Below are positions 1 to 8,137 of a stretch of DNA of 10,642 nt, one piece after another. Positions within the stretch are counted from its first letter, which is position 1. Every line of letters begins with the position of its first letter. The DNA is from Sphingomonas sp. CCH9-E2. Lineage in GTDB: Bacteria > Pseudomonadota > Alphaproteobacteria > Sphingomonadales > Sphingomonadaceae. The notes beneath the pieces were generated by a model. It was not told the DNA's origin and made no database searches. It was given only the letters and a program-made list of their open reading frames with translations. Location: NCBI RefSeq assembly GCF_001557215.1, contig NZ_LSJM01000136.1, positions 1 to 10,642 on the forward strand. The letters run 5' to 3'. The position numbers and the translations under genes are program-made.

Positions 1-389
1 TCCATATGCCGCTTGGCGGCGAGACGGCGGCCGATATCCTCGTCGCCATCATATTCATATTTTCCGCCCCAGCCGTTGAAGCCGAAGGCATGGCCGATCC
101 CGGCGCGGTCGACGATGACGCCGGTGTCGCGCAGCCAGATGTCGCCGAACGGGGCGACCACCACCTTGGCCGTGTCGCCGACGAGGAGCGCTGCCGCACC
201 GGCGGCTTCGTCATCGGCGGCGACCAGCAGCACCTGTTCCCCCGCCCCGCCGGCATGAACCGCGCGGGCAAAGGCGGCGACCTCCGCCCGGGCGGCGCCG
301 AGCGACTCCCACAGATCGGGATGGCTGGGGAAACCGATCCAGACGGCCTTGTGCGGCGCCCATTCGGGGGGGAGGTGCGGGGTCGTCAC
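1..389 (-). CDS. aguA: Agmatine deiminase / peptidyl-arginine deiminase family, N-terminal part (cut by window edge)
   Basis: Only the first 129 codons are present; the rest lies beyond the left edge. Agmatine deiminase hydrolyses agmatine to N-carbamoylputrescine and ammonia in the cytoplasm, on the arginine-decarboxylase route to putrescine. The visible part has the family's N-terminal hallmark (PPEWAPHKAVWIGFP, near residues 7-21), the substrate-loop motif WLRDTG near residue 84, and FNGWGGKY shortly after. The catalytic cysteine is near the C-terminus in this family and cannot be checked. The start is taken as GTG at 389, four bases after the stop of the upstream peptidase gene, with GGAG about 12 bases upstream; no closer ATG fits the conserved N-terminus. 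The family usually has proline after WxRDTG, but here it is valine (RDTGV). The specific substrate, agmatine rather than another guanidino compound, is inferred from family similarity. Confidence 0.85.
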   Translation of the reverse strand, partial: MTTPHLPPEWAPHKAVWIGFPSHPDLWESLGAARAEVAAFARAVHAGGAGEQVLLVAADDEAAGAAALLVGDTAKVVVAPFGDIWLRDTGVIVDRAGIGHAFGFNGWGGKYEYDGDEDIGRRLAAKRHM

Positions 390-393
390 GATG

Positions 394-2052
<1,659 letters not shown>

Positions 2053-2112
2053 GGGGCATCGTCTCCACGGATACGAGTGATGGGGGACTATTGGCAGCGG
2101 GCTGCACAAATG

Positions 2113-2139
2113 AAAAGGGCGGCCCCGCAGGACCGCCCC
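2113..2139 (-). terminator. Rho-independent terminator of rpsD
   Basis: On the minus strand, 28 bases after the rpsD stop, GGGCGGTCC, loop TGCG and GGGCCGCCC form a nine-pair GC-rich stem (one G-U pair). It is followed directly by TTTT and a further T-rich stretch. The position, stem and T-run all fit an intrinsic terminator for rpsD. It separates rpsD from the M28 peptidase gene. Confidence 0.82.
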
Positions 2140-2166
2140 TTCGCATTTCGACCGGAAGCCGGCGCC

Positions 2167-2781
2167 TCAGCGCGAGTAGAACTCGACCACCAGGTTCGGT
2201 TCCATCTTCACCGGATAGGGCACTTCGTCGAGTGCCGGCACGCGGGTGAAGGTGATCTTCGACGCGCCATCCGGAGCGATGTAATCGGGGATGTCGCGCT
2301 CGGCCAGGCTCTGCGCTTCCATCACCAGCGCCATCTCGCGCGCCTTGCTGCCCAGCTCAACGGTCTCACCGACCTTGATGCGGCGCGAACCGATGTTGCA
2401 CTTCTCGCCATTGACCTTGACATGGCCGTGGTTGACCAGCTGGCGCGCAGCGAAGATCGTCGGCGCGAACTTGGCGCGATAGACGATCATGTCGAGACGC
2501 TGCTCGAGCAGGCCGATCAGGTTCTGGCCGGTATCGCCCTTCATCTTCGACGCGTCTTCATAGGCGCGCTTGAACTGCTTTTCGGTCACGTCGCCATAAT
2601 AGCCCTTGAGCTTCTGCTTGGCGCGCAGCTGGATGCCGAAGTCCGAAATCTTGCCCTTGCGGCGCTGACCGTGCTGGCCTGGGCCGTATTCACGCTTGTT
2701 GACGGGCGACTTGGGACGACCCCAGATGTTTTCGCCCATCCGGCGATCGAGCTTGTACTTGGCGCTGGAGCGCTTCGACAT
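2167..2781 (-). CDS. rpsD: 30S ribosomal protein S4
   Basis: This 204-residue protein is full length for bacterial S4, one of the first proteins to bind 16S rRNA in small-subunit assembly; it lies near the mRNA entry channel. The N-terminus ([14 protein letters not shown]) and the GQHGQRR segment are typical. The S4 RNA-binding domain spans about residues 94-155 (QRLDMIVYR, then [14 protein letters not shown]). The C-terminus ends in the standard VEFYSR. The N-terminal zinc-binding cysteines of some S4 proteins are absent, so this is the zinc-independent form. AGGA lies eight bases before the ATG. The gene stands alone, with its own terminator and a probable promoter, rather than in the alpha operon as in Escherichia coli. 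In model bacteria S4 represses its own translation; whether that occurs here is not visible. Confidence 0.98.
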   Translation of the reverse strand: MSKRSSAKYKLDRRMGENIWGRPKSPVNKREYGPGQHGQRRKGKISDFGIQLRAKQKLKGYYGDVTEKQFKRAYEDASKMKGDTGQNLIGLLEQRLDMIVYRAKFAPTIFAARQLVNHGHVKVNGEKCNIGSRRIKVGETVELGSKAREMALVMEAQSLAERDIPDYIAPDGASKITFTRVPALDEVPYPVKMEPNLVVEFYSR

Positions 2782-2847
2782 GATAAATTCCTAACAATTG
2801 CAACGACGTTGACCCGGCCAGATGGCCTGATCGCGATTCCGGTATCG

Positions 2848-2865
2848 CCTGTGCATACACACAGG
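2848..2865. repeat. Short perfect inverted repeat in the rpsD leader
   Basis: CCTGTG, six bases, then CACAGG form a perfect six-pair hairpin 66 bases upstream of the rpsD start. If the promoter at 2908-2936 is correct, it lies within the untranslated leader. It could be an operator or RNA structure, but arms this short can arise by chance. Confidence 0.3.
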
Positions 2866-2907
2866 GCCGCTGCTTCACCGGAGTGCAGGGCCGATTGCGA
2901 AGGCGCG

Positions 2908-2936
2908 CGGGTAGCGGCACGGGCACGCCGAGTCAA
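2908..2936 (-). promoter_or_regulatory. Candidate sigma-70 type promoter for rpsD
   Basis: On the minus strand TTGACT (2936-2931) is followed after 17 bases by TACCCG (2913-2908). The -35 box is near consensus; the -10 box is weak, as is common in GC-rich alphaproteobacteria. Transcription would start near 2901, giving a leader of about 120 bases. No -35 box of similar quality was noticed elsewhere in the 217-base gap between rpsD and the divergent gene at 2999. No convincing plus-strand promoter was found in this gap. Confidence 0.4.
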
Positions 2937-2998
2937 GCGATGCGGGCCGGGCCGGGTCATGTTGAACCGAGCCGGGAGCGCATGCTAGGCGCGGGCCG

Positions 2999-4033
2999 AT
3001 GGATCTGGATGCCACATTGCGCGCGCTGATCGCGACACCCGATGGCTATCTGTTCGACTTTGCCGGTGGCGATGCGCGGATTCTCCCGATGGATCGGGCG
3101 GCCTATGCGCGATCGATCTTTCTCGACGAGCGGATTGCAGCGGATGTCGCTGGCGGCATGCGCGTGCCGATCGATGCGCTGGCGGCGGCGGCCGCCGGAT
3201 TGCCGACGCACGGGCTGCGCTGGATCTTCCACATCGCGCTGTGCGGATCGACCCTGCTGGCGCGCGCCATCGATCGGGAGGAACGGGCGCTGGTGCTGCG
3301 CGAGCCGGTGCCACTCGCCCAGATTTCGCGGGCCGCGGCGGAGGGCGGTGACGACGCAGCGGAACGCGCCGCGCGGCTGAAGCTGTGTGTCGCGCTACTT
3401 GCGCGCCGCTATCGCCCCGACGCGCCGGTCGTGGTCAAGGATGCGCCGATCAACCTGATGCTGGAGCAGCTTCAGGCGCTCGACCCCGCTGCACCCGCAA
3501 TCCTGCTCTACCACCGGCTCGAGGACTATCTGTGCGCGACCTTGCGCTCGCCCGAGCATCGCGCCTGGGCGGTCGCGATGACCGACGCGCGCGCCGACGG
3601 GCTGGCGCAGTGGTGCGGGCCGATCGGGGACCCCGACCCCGTCTTGCGCGCCACCGCGCTATGGCTCGCGCAGCTGCGGCAATTCGAGGCGGCGACGCGG
3701 TTCTGGGCGGGCGCCCATAGCCTCGATGCCGAGCAGTTTTTCGCCGAGCCGCGCGCGACGCTTGCAGCCGTCCATCAGCTGTTCGGTATCGCCACCAGCC
3801 CGGACGAGATCGACGCGATTGTCGCGGGCGACCTGTTCAACCATTACTCCAAATCGCCCGACCTGGCATTTTCCAACGCCAACCGGGTGCGGCGCAGGAC
3901 GGTGCTGCGTGTCGCATTGACGCCCGAAATCACGCGGGCGCATGCGTGGCTGGAGGCGCGACTGGAGGACTACCCGCTCGACCCGCAATTGGCGCGGCCG
4001 CTGGCCGGGACGACCGCCGCGGCGCTCTACTGA
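2999..4033 (+). CDS. Sulfotransferase-like P-loop protein of unknown substrate
   Basis: A 344-residue predicted cytoplasmic protein. Residues 75-89 (WIFHIALCGSTLLAR) follow a strand-loop-helix pattern matching the phosphosulfate-binding loop of sulfotransferase-fold proteins. Later come LREPVPL (about 100-106), VVVKDAP (144-150) and LLYHRLEDYL (169-178), the last in the place of the segment that contacts the 3'-phosphate of PAPS in the family. Typical loops have a basic residue just before the GT/ST pair (for example PKSGTTW). Here that place is leucine-cysteine-glycine, so catalysis is uncertain. The start is fixed between an in-frame stop at 2963 and this ATG, with no other start codon between and no clear Shine-Dalgarno. 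It is divergent from rpsD and converges on the small secreted protein gene nine bases downstream. I recognise the fold family but not the substrate; a non-sulfating P-loop role is possible. Confidence 0.75.
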   Translation: MDLDATLRALIATPDGYLFDFAGGDARILPMDRAAYARSIFLDERIAADVAGGMRVPIDALAAAAAGLPTHGLRWIFHIALCGSTLLARAIDREERALVLREPVPLAQISRAAAEGGDDAAERAARLKLCVALLARRYRPDAPVVVKDAPINLMLEQLQALDPAAPAILLYHRLEDYLCATLRSPEHRAWAVAMTDARADGLAQWCGPIGDPDPVLRATALWLAQLRQFEAATRFWAGAHSLDAEQFFAEPRATLAAVHQLFGIATSPDEIDAIVAGDLFNHYSKSPDLAFSNANRVRRRTVLRVALTPEITRAHAWLEARLEDYPLDPQLARPLAGTTAAALY

Positions 4034-4042
4034 ATGCGCGCG

Positions 4043-4321
4043 TCAGCCATTGGGCTTGGCATAAGGCGTCCAGGCGTCGCGCCCCTCACGCTCGGCGCTG
4101 TCGATCATGCGGTCTTTCTCTTTCCGCGCCTCGGCTTCGCGCGATTCCCATTGGGCGCGGGTCAGGCAGGTATATTTGGCGAGGCGGGTGCCGACCGTAT
4201 TGTCGCGCCGGCAGATCTTCTTTTCCTTTACCGGCTTGCCGGTCACGGTCACCGTGTCCTGCGCAACCGCAGGTACCGAAGCCGTGAGCAGCAGCGTGCC
4301 AAGGAAAAATACGGTCTTCAT
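4043..4321 (-). CDS. Small secreted protein with two conserved-looking cysteines, function unknown
   Basis: A 92-residue protein. Residues 1-20 form a standard signal peptide (Lys2, hydrophobic core, then AVA before Gln21), so the mature form of about 72 residues is probably periplasmic. It holds a basic KKICRR segment (Cys37) and TCLTRAQWE (Cys52), which could form one disulfide, followed by a charged helix rich in Glu, Arg and Lys (about 55-80). This ICRR...GTR...CLT...W layout resembles small uncharacterised proteins I associate with sphingomonads; no function is known to me. GGGGA lies about seven bases before the ATG. The start is 68 bases after the trmJ stop on the same strand, so read-through from nrdR-trmJ is possible. 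It converges on the sulfotransferase-like gene. Confidence 0.82.
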   Translation of the reverse strand: MKTVFFLGTLLLTASVPAVAQDTVTVTGKPVKEKKICRRDNTVGTRLAKYTCLTRAQWESREAEARKEKDRMIDSAEREGRDAWTPYAKPNG

Positions 4322-4389
4322 GTCGATCCCCTTGTATCAGCAGAGCGAGGATGCCGCGCCAACCCATTCTGAACAAGGACTATCTTGAG

Positions 4390-5106
4390 TCAGGCGCGAT
4401 TACGCTTCTTCCCCTCAAGCGCCGACAGCACGCCGCGCAGGGTGCGCAGTTCCTGGCTGGTCCAGCCCGGCTTGGTCAGCAGGTTGCGCAGCGTCAATTT
4501 GGTGGTCGGCACGCGATCGGGCGGGAAATAATAGCCGGTGTCCTCGAGCAGTGCGTCGACATGACCGATCAGCCCCTCCAGCTCCGCCTGGGGTGCGGGG
4601 GGATCGAGGTCGGTGCGCGGCGGCTGGGCCAGCCCCTGCCCCTTCGACCATTCATAGGCGACGAGGATCACCGCCTGCGCCAGATTGAGCGAACCGAATT
4701 CGGGATTGATCGGCACGGTCAGGATCGCGCGGGCGAGCGCGACATCCTCGGTCTCCAGCCCCGAACGCTCCGGCCCGAACAGGATCGCCGAGCGGCCGGG
4801 CGCGGCGTGGATTTCCGCCGCAGCCTCGGCCGGCGTCACCACCGGCTTGGTCACACCGCGCTTGCGCACCGTGGTGGCATAGACGTGGGGGCAGTCGGCC
4901 ACCGCCGCGGCGACGCTGTCGAACACCTGCGCCTTTTCGAGCACGATGTCCGCGCCGCTCGCCGCTGGCCCCGCCGAGGGGTTGGGCCAGCCGTCGCGGG
5001 GGGTGACCAGCCGCATTTCGGTGAGCCCGAAATTGAGCATTGCGCGCGCGGCCTTGCCGATATTTTCGCCCAATTGCGGGCGGACCAGAACGATGACCGG
5101 ATTCAC
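4390..5106 (-). CDS. trmJ: TrmJ-type tRNA 2'-O-methyltransferase (SPOUT superfamily)
   Basis: A 238-residue SAM-dependent RNA ribose methyltransferase of the SpoU/TrmH family. Family knowledge points to 2'-O-methylation of tRNA position 32. The three SPOUT motifs are present: [10 protein letters not shown] (residues 14-23), LFGPERSGL (109-117) and [16 protein letters not shown] (about 131-146), which build the knotted SAM site. The C-terminal part (about 165-235) matches the extension of TrmJ proteins. The start is GTG at 5106, overlapping the nrdR stop in the sequence GTGA, which implies translational coupling; the protein begins directly with the conserved first strand (NPVIVLVRP), so a later start is unlikely. 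TrmJ is the best match, but another TrmH-family member, such as a LasT-like protein, cannot be excluded from motifs alone. Confidence 0.9.
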   Translation of the reverse strand: MNPVIVLVRPQLGENIGKAARAMLNFGLTEMRLVTPRDGWPNPSAGPAASGADIVLEKAQVFDSVAAAVADCPHVYATTVRKRGVTKPVVTPAEAAAEIHAAPGRSAILFGPERSGLETEDVALARAILTVPINPEFGSLNLAQAVILVAYEWSKGQGLAQPPRTDLDPPAPQAELEGLIGHVDALLEDTGYYFPPDRVPTTKLTLRNLLTKPGWTSQELRTLRGVLSALEGKKRNRA

Positions 5107-5564
5107 TGCTTGCCGACCTCGCTCACATTGCTGGCGAATTCCTCGAAATCCCTGGCCTCGCGGAAGTCGCGATAGACGCTGGCGAAGCGGATATAGGCGA
5201 CCGAATCGAGGTGCTTGAGCCCTTCCATCACCATTTCGCCGATCCGCTTGGTCGGCACTTCGGTTTCACCCAGGGTTTCGAGCTGACGCTGAATGCCCGA
5301 GACCAGCTTTTCGACCTGGGTCGCGTCGATCGGGCGCTTGCGGCAGGCCAGGCTGACCGAGCGGATCAGCTTGTCGCGGTCGAACGGCTCGCGCTTGTCC
5401 TCCGACTTGAGGACGAACAGCTCGCGCAGCTGGATGCGCTCGAAGGTGGTGAAGCGCGCGGCGCACGCCTCGCACTGCCGCCTGCGACGGATCGCCGCGC
5501 CGTCTTCGGTCGGGCGGCTGTCTTTGACCTGTGAGGCTTCGTGGCCGCAGAAGGGGCAGCGCAT
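5103..5564 (-). CDS. nrdR: Transcriptional repressor NrdR of ribonucleotide reductase genes
   Basis: A 153-residue protein of normal NrdR length. It begins with a zinc ribbon (Cys3, Cys6, Cys31, Cys34), which with the RRRRQCEAC segment binds NrdR boxes. An ATP-cone domain follows from about residue 49 ([19 protein letters not shown]), which senses ATP and dATP and controls oligomer state. NrdR represses ribonucleotide reductase genes when dATP is sufficient; no nrd gene or NrdR box was seen here. The ATG at 5564 has a strong purine-rich ribosome binding site (GGAGAGGG, 5576-5569), which is also one arm of the complementary repeat cluster upstream. The gene follows glyA after 110 bases, the usual alphaproteobacterial order, and overlaps trmJ by four bases. 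Confidence 0.97.
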   Translation of the reverse strand: MRCPFCGHEASQVKDSRPTEDGAAIRRRRQCEACAARFTTFERIQLRELFVLKSEDKREPFDRDKLIRSVSLACRKRPIDATQVEKLVSGIQRQLETLGETEVPTKRIGEMVMEGLKHLDSVAYIRFASVYRDFREARDFEEFASNVSEVGKQ

Positions 5565-5568
5565 TTAG

Positions 5569-5638
5569 CCCTCTCCTCGCGGGGGAAAGAATTGGGAGAG
5601 GGGCTGAAGGAGAGCGCATCGTGCATGCCCCTCTCCCC
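5569..5638. repeat. Interleaved CT/GA arms covering the nrdR ribosome binding site
   Basis: Three arms alternate. CCCTCTCC (5569-5576) is complementary to GGAGAGGG (5595-5602). GGGAGAGGGG (5594-5603) is complementary to CCCCTCTCCC (5628-5637). In a minus-strand glyA-nrdR transcript the nrdR Shine-Dalgarno is the last arm. It can pair with the middle arm, or be left free if the middle arm pairs with the upstream one. The cluster also holds a decayed copy (CTGAAGGAGAG, 5604-5614) of the core of the neighbouring hairpin. It may be a degenerate dispersed repeat or an RNA switch; the complementarity is seen directly and the function is inferred. Confidence 0.65.
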
Positions 5639-5640
5639 GG

Positions 5641-5664
5641 CCCTCTCCCCTGAAGGGGAGAGGG
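5641..5664. repeat. Perfect 10-pair palindrome 3' of glyA
   Basis: CCCTCTCCCC, loop TGAA, then GGGGAGAGGG form a perfect hairpin 11 bases after the glyA stop codon on the minus strand. No T-run follows, so it is a poor intrinsic terminator but could stabilise the glyA mRNA 3' end or partly separate glyA from nrdR. It shares its core with the palindrome at the end of the window, which suggests a repeat family. Confidence 0.8.
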
Positions 5665-5674
5665 AGGAGATGCA

Positions 5675-6988
5675 TCACGCCTCCGGGTAGATCGGGAAGC
5701 GTTCGCACAGCGCGCGGACGCGCAGCTTGACCGCAGCCTCGACCTCGGGGTCGCCGGCTTCGCCCTTGGTGCGCAGGCCTTCGAGGACGTCGGCGATCAT
5801 GTTGCCGATCTCACGGAATTCGGCGACGCCGAAGCCGCGCGTGGTGCCGGCGGGCGAGCCGACGCGGATGCCGCTGGTCTTGGTCGGGGGCAGCGGATCG
5901 TTGGGGATGCCGTTCTTGTTGCAGGTGATGCCGGCGCGCTCCAGCGCCTCGTCCGCATCCTTGCCGGTGACGCCGAGCGGGGTGAGGTCGATCAGCGCGA
6001 GATGGGTGTCGGTGCCGCCCGAGACGACCGCCGCGCCGCGCTCCTTGAGCGTCGCCGCCAGCACCTTCGCATTCTCGACCACGGCCGAGATATAGCCCTT
6101 GTAACCGGGCTGCAGCGCTTCGCCGAACGCCACCGCCTTGGCCGCGATCACGTGCATCAGCGGGCCGCCCTGCATGCCGGGGAAGACGGCCGAGTTGAAC
6201 TTCTTGGCCAGCGCCTCGTCATTGGTGAGGATCATGCCGCCGCGCGGGCCGCGCAGCGTCTTGTGCGTCGTCGTCGTCGCGACATGGGCGTGCGGGAAGG
6301 GCGAGGGATGCTGGCCGGCTGCTACGATGCCGCTGAAATGCGCCATGTCGACCATGAAGAAGGCATCGACCTTGTCCGCGATCGCGCGGAAGCGGGCGAA
6401 ATCGATCACGCGCGGATAGGCCGAGCCGCCCGCAATGATCAGGCGCGGCTTGTGCTCCAGCGCCAGCGCCTCGACCGCGTCATAGTCGATCAGGTGGGTG
6501 ACCGGATCGACGCCGTACTGGACCGCGTTGAACCATTTGCCGCTCATCGCCGCCTTGGCGCCGTGCGTGAGGTGGCCGCCGGCATCGAGGCTCATGCCCA
6601 GGATCGTGTCGCCCGGCTTGACCAGCGCGAGCATCACCGCGCCATTGGCCTGTGCGCCCGAGTGCGGCTGAACGTTGGCGAAGCCGCAGCCGAACAGCTG
6701 CTTGGCACGCTCGATCGCCAGCGTCTCGACCGTGTCGGACGGGTGGCAGCCCTGATAGTAGCGCTTGCCGGGATAACCCTCGGCATATTTGTTGGTGAAC
6801 ACGCTGCCCTGCGCTTCGAGCACCGCCTTCGACACGATGTTTTCCGAGGCGATCAGTTCGATCTGATATTGCTCGCGCTCCAGCTCTTCGCGCACGCCGG
6901 CGAACACCGCCGGGTCGGCATCGGCAAGCGTGCGGGTGAAAAAGCCGTCGGGCTGAACCTGGGCGAGCGTCTGGGGATTGGTGCTCAT
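5675..6988 (-). CDS. glyA: Serine hydroxymethyltransferase
   Basis: A 437-residue cytoplasmic PLP enzyme that converts serine and tetrahydrofolate to glycine and 5,10-methylenetetrahydrofolate, the main one-carbon source for purines, thymidylate and methionine. Length and sequence fit the bacterial family. The PLP-binding lysine is Lys243 in [22 protein letters not shown] (Asp214, His217) supplies the pyridine-nitrogen and ring-stacking contacts. ELIASEN (44-50) and [19 protein letters not shown] residues (66-79, here YYQG) are also present. AGGA eight bases before the ATG supports the start. It heads the minus-strand run glyA, nrdR, trmJ. The 134 bases upstream, shared with the divergent DUF3429 gene, show no promoter or riboswitch that I can defend. 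Confidence 0.98.
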   Translation of the reverse strand: MSTNPQTLAQVQPDGFFTRTLADADPAVFAGVREELEREQYQIELIASENIVSKAVLEAQGSVFTNKYAEGYPGKRYYQGCHPSDTVETLAIERAKQLFGCGFANVQPHSGAQANGAVMLALVKPGDTILGMSLDAGGHLTHGAKAAMSGKWFNAVQYGVDPVTHLIDYDAVEALALEHKPRLIIAGGSAYPRVIDFARFRAIADKVDAFFMVDMAHFSGIVAAGQHPSPFPHAHVATTTTHKTLRGPRGGMILTNDEALAKKFNSAVFPGMQGGPLMHVIAAKAVAFGEALQPGYKGYISAVVENAKVLAATLKERGAAVVSGGTDTHLALIDLTPLGVTGKDADEALERAGITCNKNGIPNDPLPPTKTSGIRVGSPAGTTRGFGVAEFREIGNMIADVLEGLRTKGEAGDPEVEAAVKLRVRALCERFPIYPEA

Positions 6989-7122
6989 CGCGCGGATCCT
7001 TTATCAAGTGGCCGCCGACGGGCAGGTGCGGGCGACCTGTCGCGCACGCCCTTATGCGCTTGGCCGCGATTAGGCCAGATGCGATTGTTGCACCCTGCCC
7101 CAAGAAGCTGTTGAAAGCGGAT

Positions 7123-7599
7123 ATGGCCGATCCCGACACCTCCACCGCCCCCCTGCCCGCCACCGCCCGCCTGCTGGGCCTGGGCGGGCTGTTGCCCCAG
7201 CTCGCCGCGCTGGGTGCGGCGCTGGTCGGGCCAGAAGCGTGGTTCTTTCCGGCGCTGGCGGGCGGCTATCTCTATGCGGTGCTGATCTTCAGCTTTCTGG
7301 GTGGCACCTGGTGGGGGCTGGCGGCGCGGAGCGCGCGGTCGCTGGTGTGGACCTATATCCTCGCGGTGCTGCCGTCGTTGATCGCGCTGGCGAGTGCGGT
7401 GCCATGGATGACCGGCGATCCGTGGCCGCAGCCGTCGCTGATGCTGATCGGCACGCTGATCCTGCTCTCCCCGCTGGTCGATCGCGCGCTGACGCGGGCG
7501 GGGATGGCACCCGCGTGGTGGCTGGGCCTGCGCGTGCAGCTGTCGATCGGACTGGGCCTGACGACGCTGGTACTCGGGCTTATTCCTTCGCCTTATTAA
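7123..7599 (+). CDS. DUF3429 family integral membrane protein
   Basis: A 158-residue very hydrophobic protein with about five predicted membrane segments (near residues 16-36, 44-64, 73-93, 103-121 and 133-154). The segment YLYAVLIFSFLGGTWWGLA (about 50-67) is the hallmark of DUF3429 inner-membrane proteins, whose function is unknown to me. The start at ATG 7123 (MADPDTSTAP) gives a short cytoplasmic tail before the first membrane segment. An open frame extends to 7054, but its extra residues do not look like part of the family; the ribosome binding site (GAAAGCGG) is weak. The gene sits on the opposite strand between rpiB and glyA, and its TAA overlaps the rpiB TAA by four bases. Confidence 0.85.
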   Translation: MADPDTSTAPLPATARLLGLGGLLPQLAALGAALVGPEAWFFPALAGGYLYAVLIFSFLGGTWWGLAARSARSLVWTYILAVLPSLIALASAVPWMTGDPWPQPSLMLIGTLILLSPLVDRALTRAGMAPAWWLGLRVQLSIGLGLTTLVLGLIPSPY

Positions 7600-8033
7600 A
7601 TCTCCGGCGCGGTCAGCTTGTCCACGCGGCGCTGGTGGCGGTCGCCGCCGAATTGTGTGGCGAGGAAGGCGGTGACGCAGGCCTTGGCCATTTCGATCCC
7701 GATGAGCCGCGCACCCATCGCGATGACATTGGCGTCGTTATGCTCGCGCGCGAGGGTGGCGGAGAGGGGTTCGGAAACGAGCGCGCAGCGCGCGGCGGGG
7801 TTGCGATTCACCGCGATCGAGATGCCGATGCCGCTGCCGCACAGCGCGATCCCGCGCTCCGCGCTGCCATCCGCGATGGCGGCGGCGAGCTTGTAGCCAT
7901 AATCGGGATAATCGACGCTGGCCCCGCTGTCCGGGCCGAGATCGGCGACATCGTGCCCGGCAGCGCGCAGCCACTCGGCCAGTGCGGCCTTGAGGTCGAT
8001 CGCGGCGTGATCGGAAGCGATGGCGATGCGCAT
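7596..8033 (-). CDS. rpiB: Ribose-5-phosphate isomerase B
   Basis: A 145-residue enzyme of the RpiB/LacAB family that interconverts ribose 5-phosphate and ribulose 5-phosphate in the non-oxidative pentose phosphate pathway. Active-site features are complete: SDHA (Asp8, His9), the anion-binding and proton-transfer loop LCGSGIG (Cys65), REHNDANV (His98) and the phosphate-binding C-terminal DRHQRRV. The ATG at 8033 starts directly with the first strand (MRIAIASDHA), which fixes the start although the ribosome binding site is weak. In many alphaproteobacteria rpiB lies just upstream of glyA in the same direction; here a divergent membrane protein gene lies between them. The 104 bases to the divergent lipoprotein gene should hold its promoter, but no clear minus-strand boxes were seen. 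Confidence 0.96.
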   Translation of the reverse strand: MRIAIASDHAAIDLKAALAEWLRAAGHDVADLGPDSGASVDYPDYGYKLAAAIADGSAERGIALCGSGIGISIAVNRNPAARCALVSEPLSATLAREHNDANVIAMGARLIGIEMAKACVTAFLATQFGGDRHQRRVDKLTAPEI

Positions 8034-8050
8034 GGGGAGCGGTTCCGGCG

Positions 8051-8079
8051 TTGAGATGAAGCGATGCCGGTCTCTATTG
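8051..8079 (+). promoter_or_regulatory. Candidate promoter for the lipoprotein gene
   Basis: TTGAGA (8051-8056), a 17-base spacer and CTATTG (8074-8079) fit a moderate sigma-70 type promoter. The expected transcription start, near 8086, would leave a leader of about 50 bases before the GTG at 8138. The assignment rests on pattern only. Confidence 0.35.
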
Positions 8080-8125
8080 CAGCGGCAGGCGAATGGCTAC
8101 ACCATAGCGTGAGCCTTGCTTGAGT

Positions 8126-8129
8126 GGAG
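8126..8129 (+). promoter_or_regulatory. Ribosome binding site deciding the GTG start at 8138
   Basis: GGAG lies eight bases before GTG 8138, the ideal distance. The alternatives are a TTG at 8120, upstream of this site, and ATG codons at 8147 and 8150, which would remove the basic residue at the start of the signal peptide. GTG 8138 is therefore preferred. Confidence 0.65.
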
Positions 8130-8137
8130 TAGTAAGC

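Noticed and set aside
2982..3029. A 15-codon open frame (ATG 2982) preceded by GGGAG, overlapping the start of the sulfotransferase-like gene, as a leader peptide
   Set aside because: The purine run is only about three bases from the ATG, too close for good initiation, and the peptide has no regulatory codon run.
4330..4378. Inverted repeat CCTTGT/ACAAGG between trmJ and the small secreted protein gene
   Set aside because: The six-base arms are 37 bases apart with no T-run and no symmetry in between, so it is likely chance.
5569..5664. CRISPR-like repeat array
   Set aside because: The arms are palindromic CT/GA tracts with irregular spacing, not direct repeats separated by unique spacers, and no cas gene is present.
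7021..7041. Hairpin in the glyA leader as a riboswitch or operator
   Set aside because: In the glyA transcript only five continuous pairs form, with a mismatch beyond. I see no match to a known riboswitch and no other supporting structure.
6002..7114. Long plus-strand open frame antisense to glyA
   Set aside because: It mirrors the glyA codon pattern and shows no domain; the glyA assignment on the other strand is certain.
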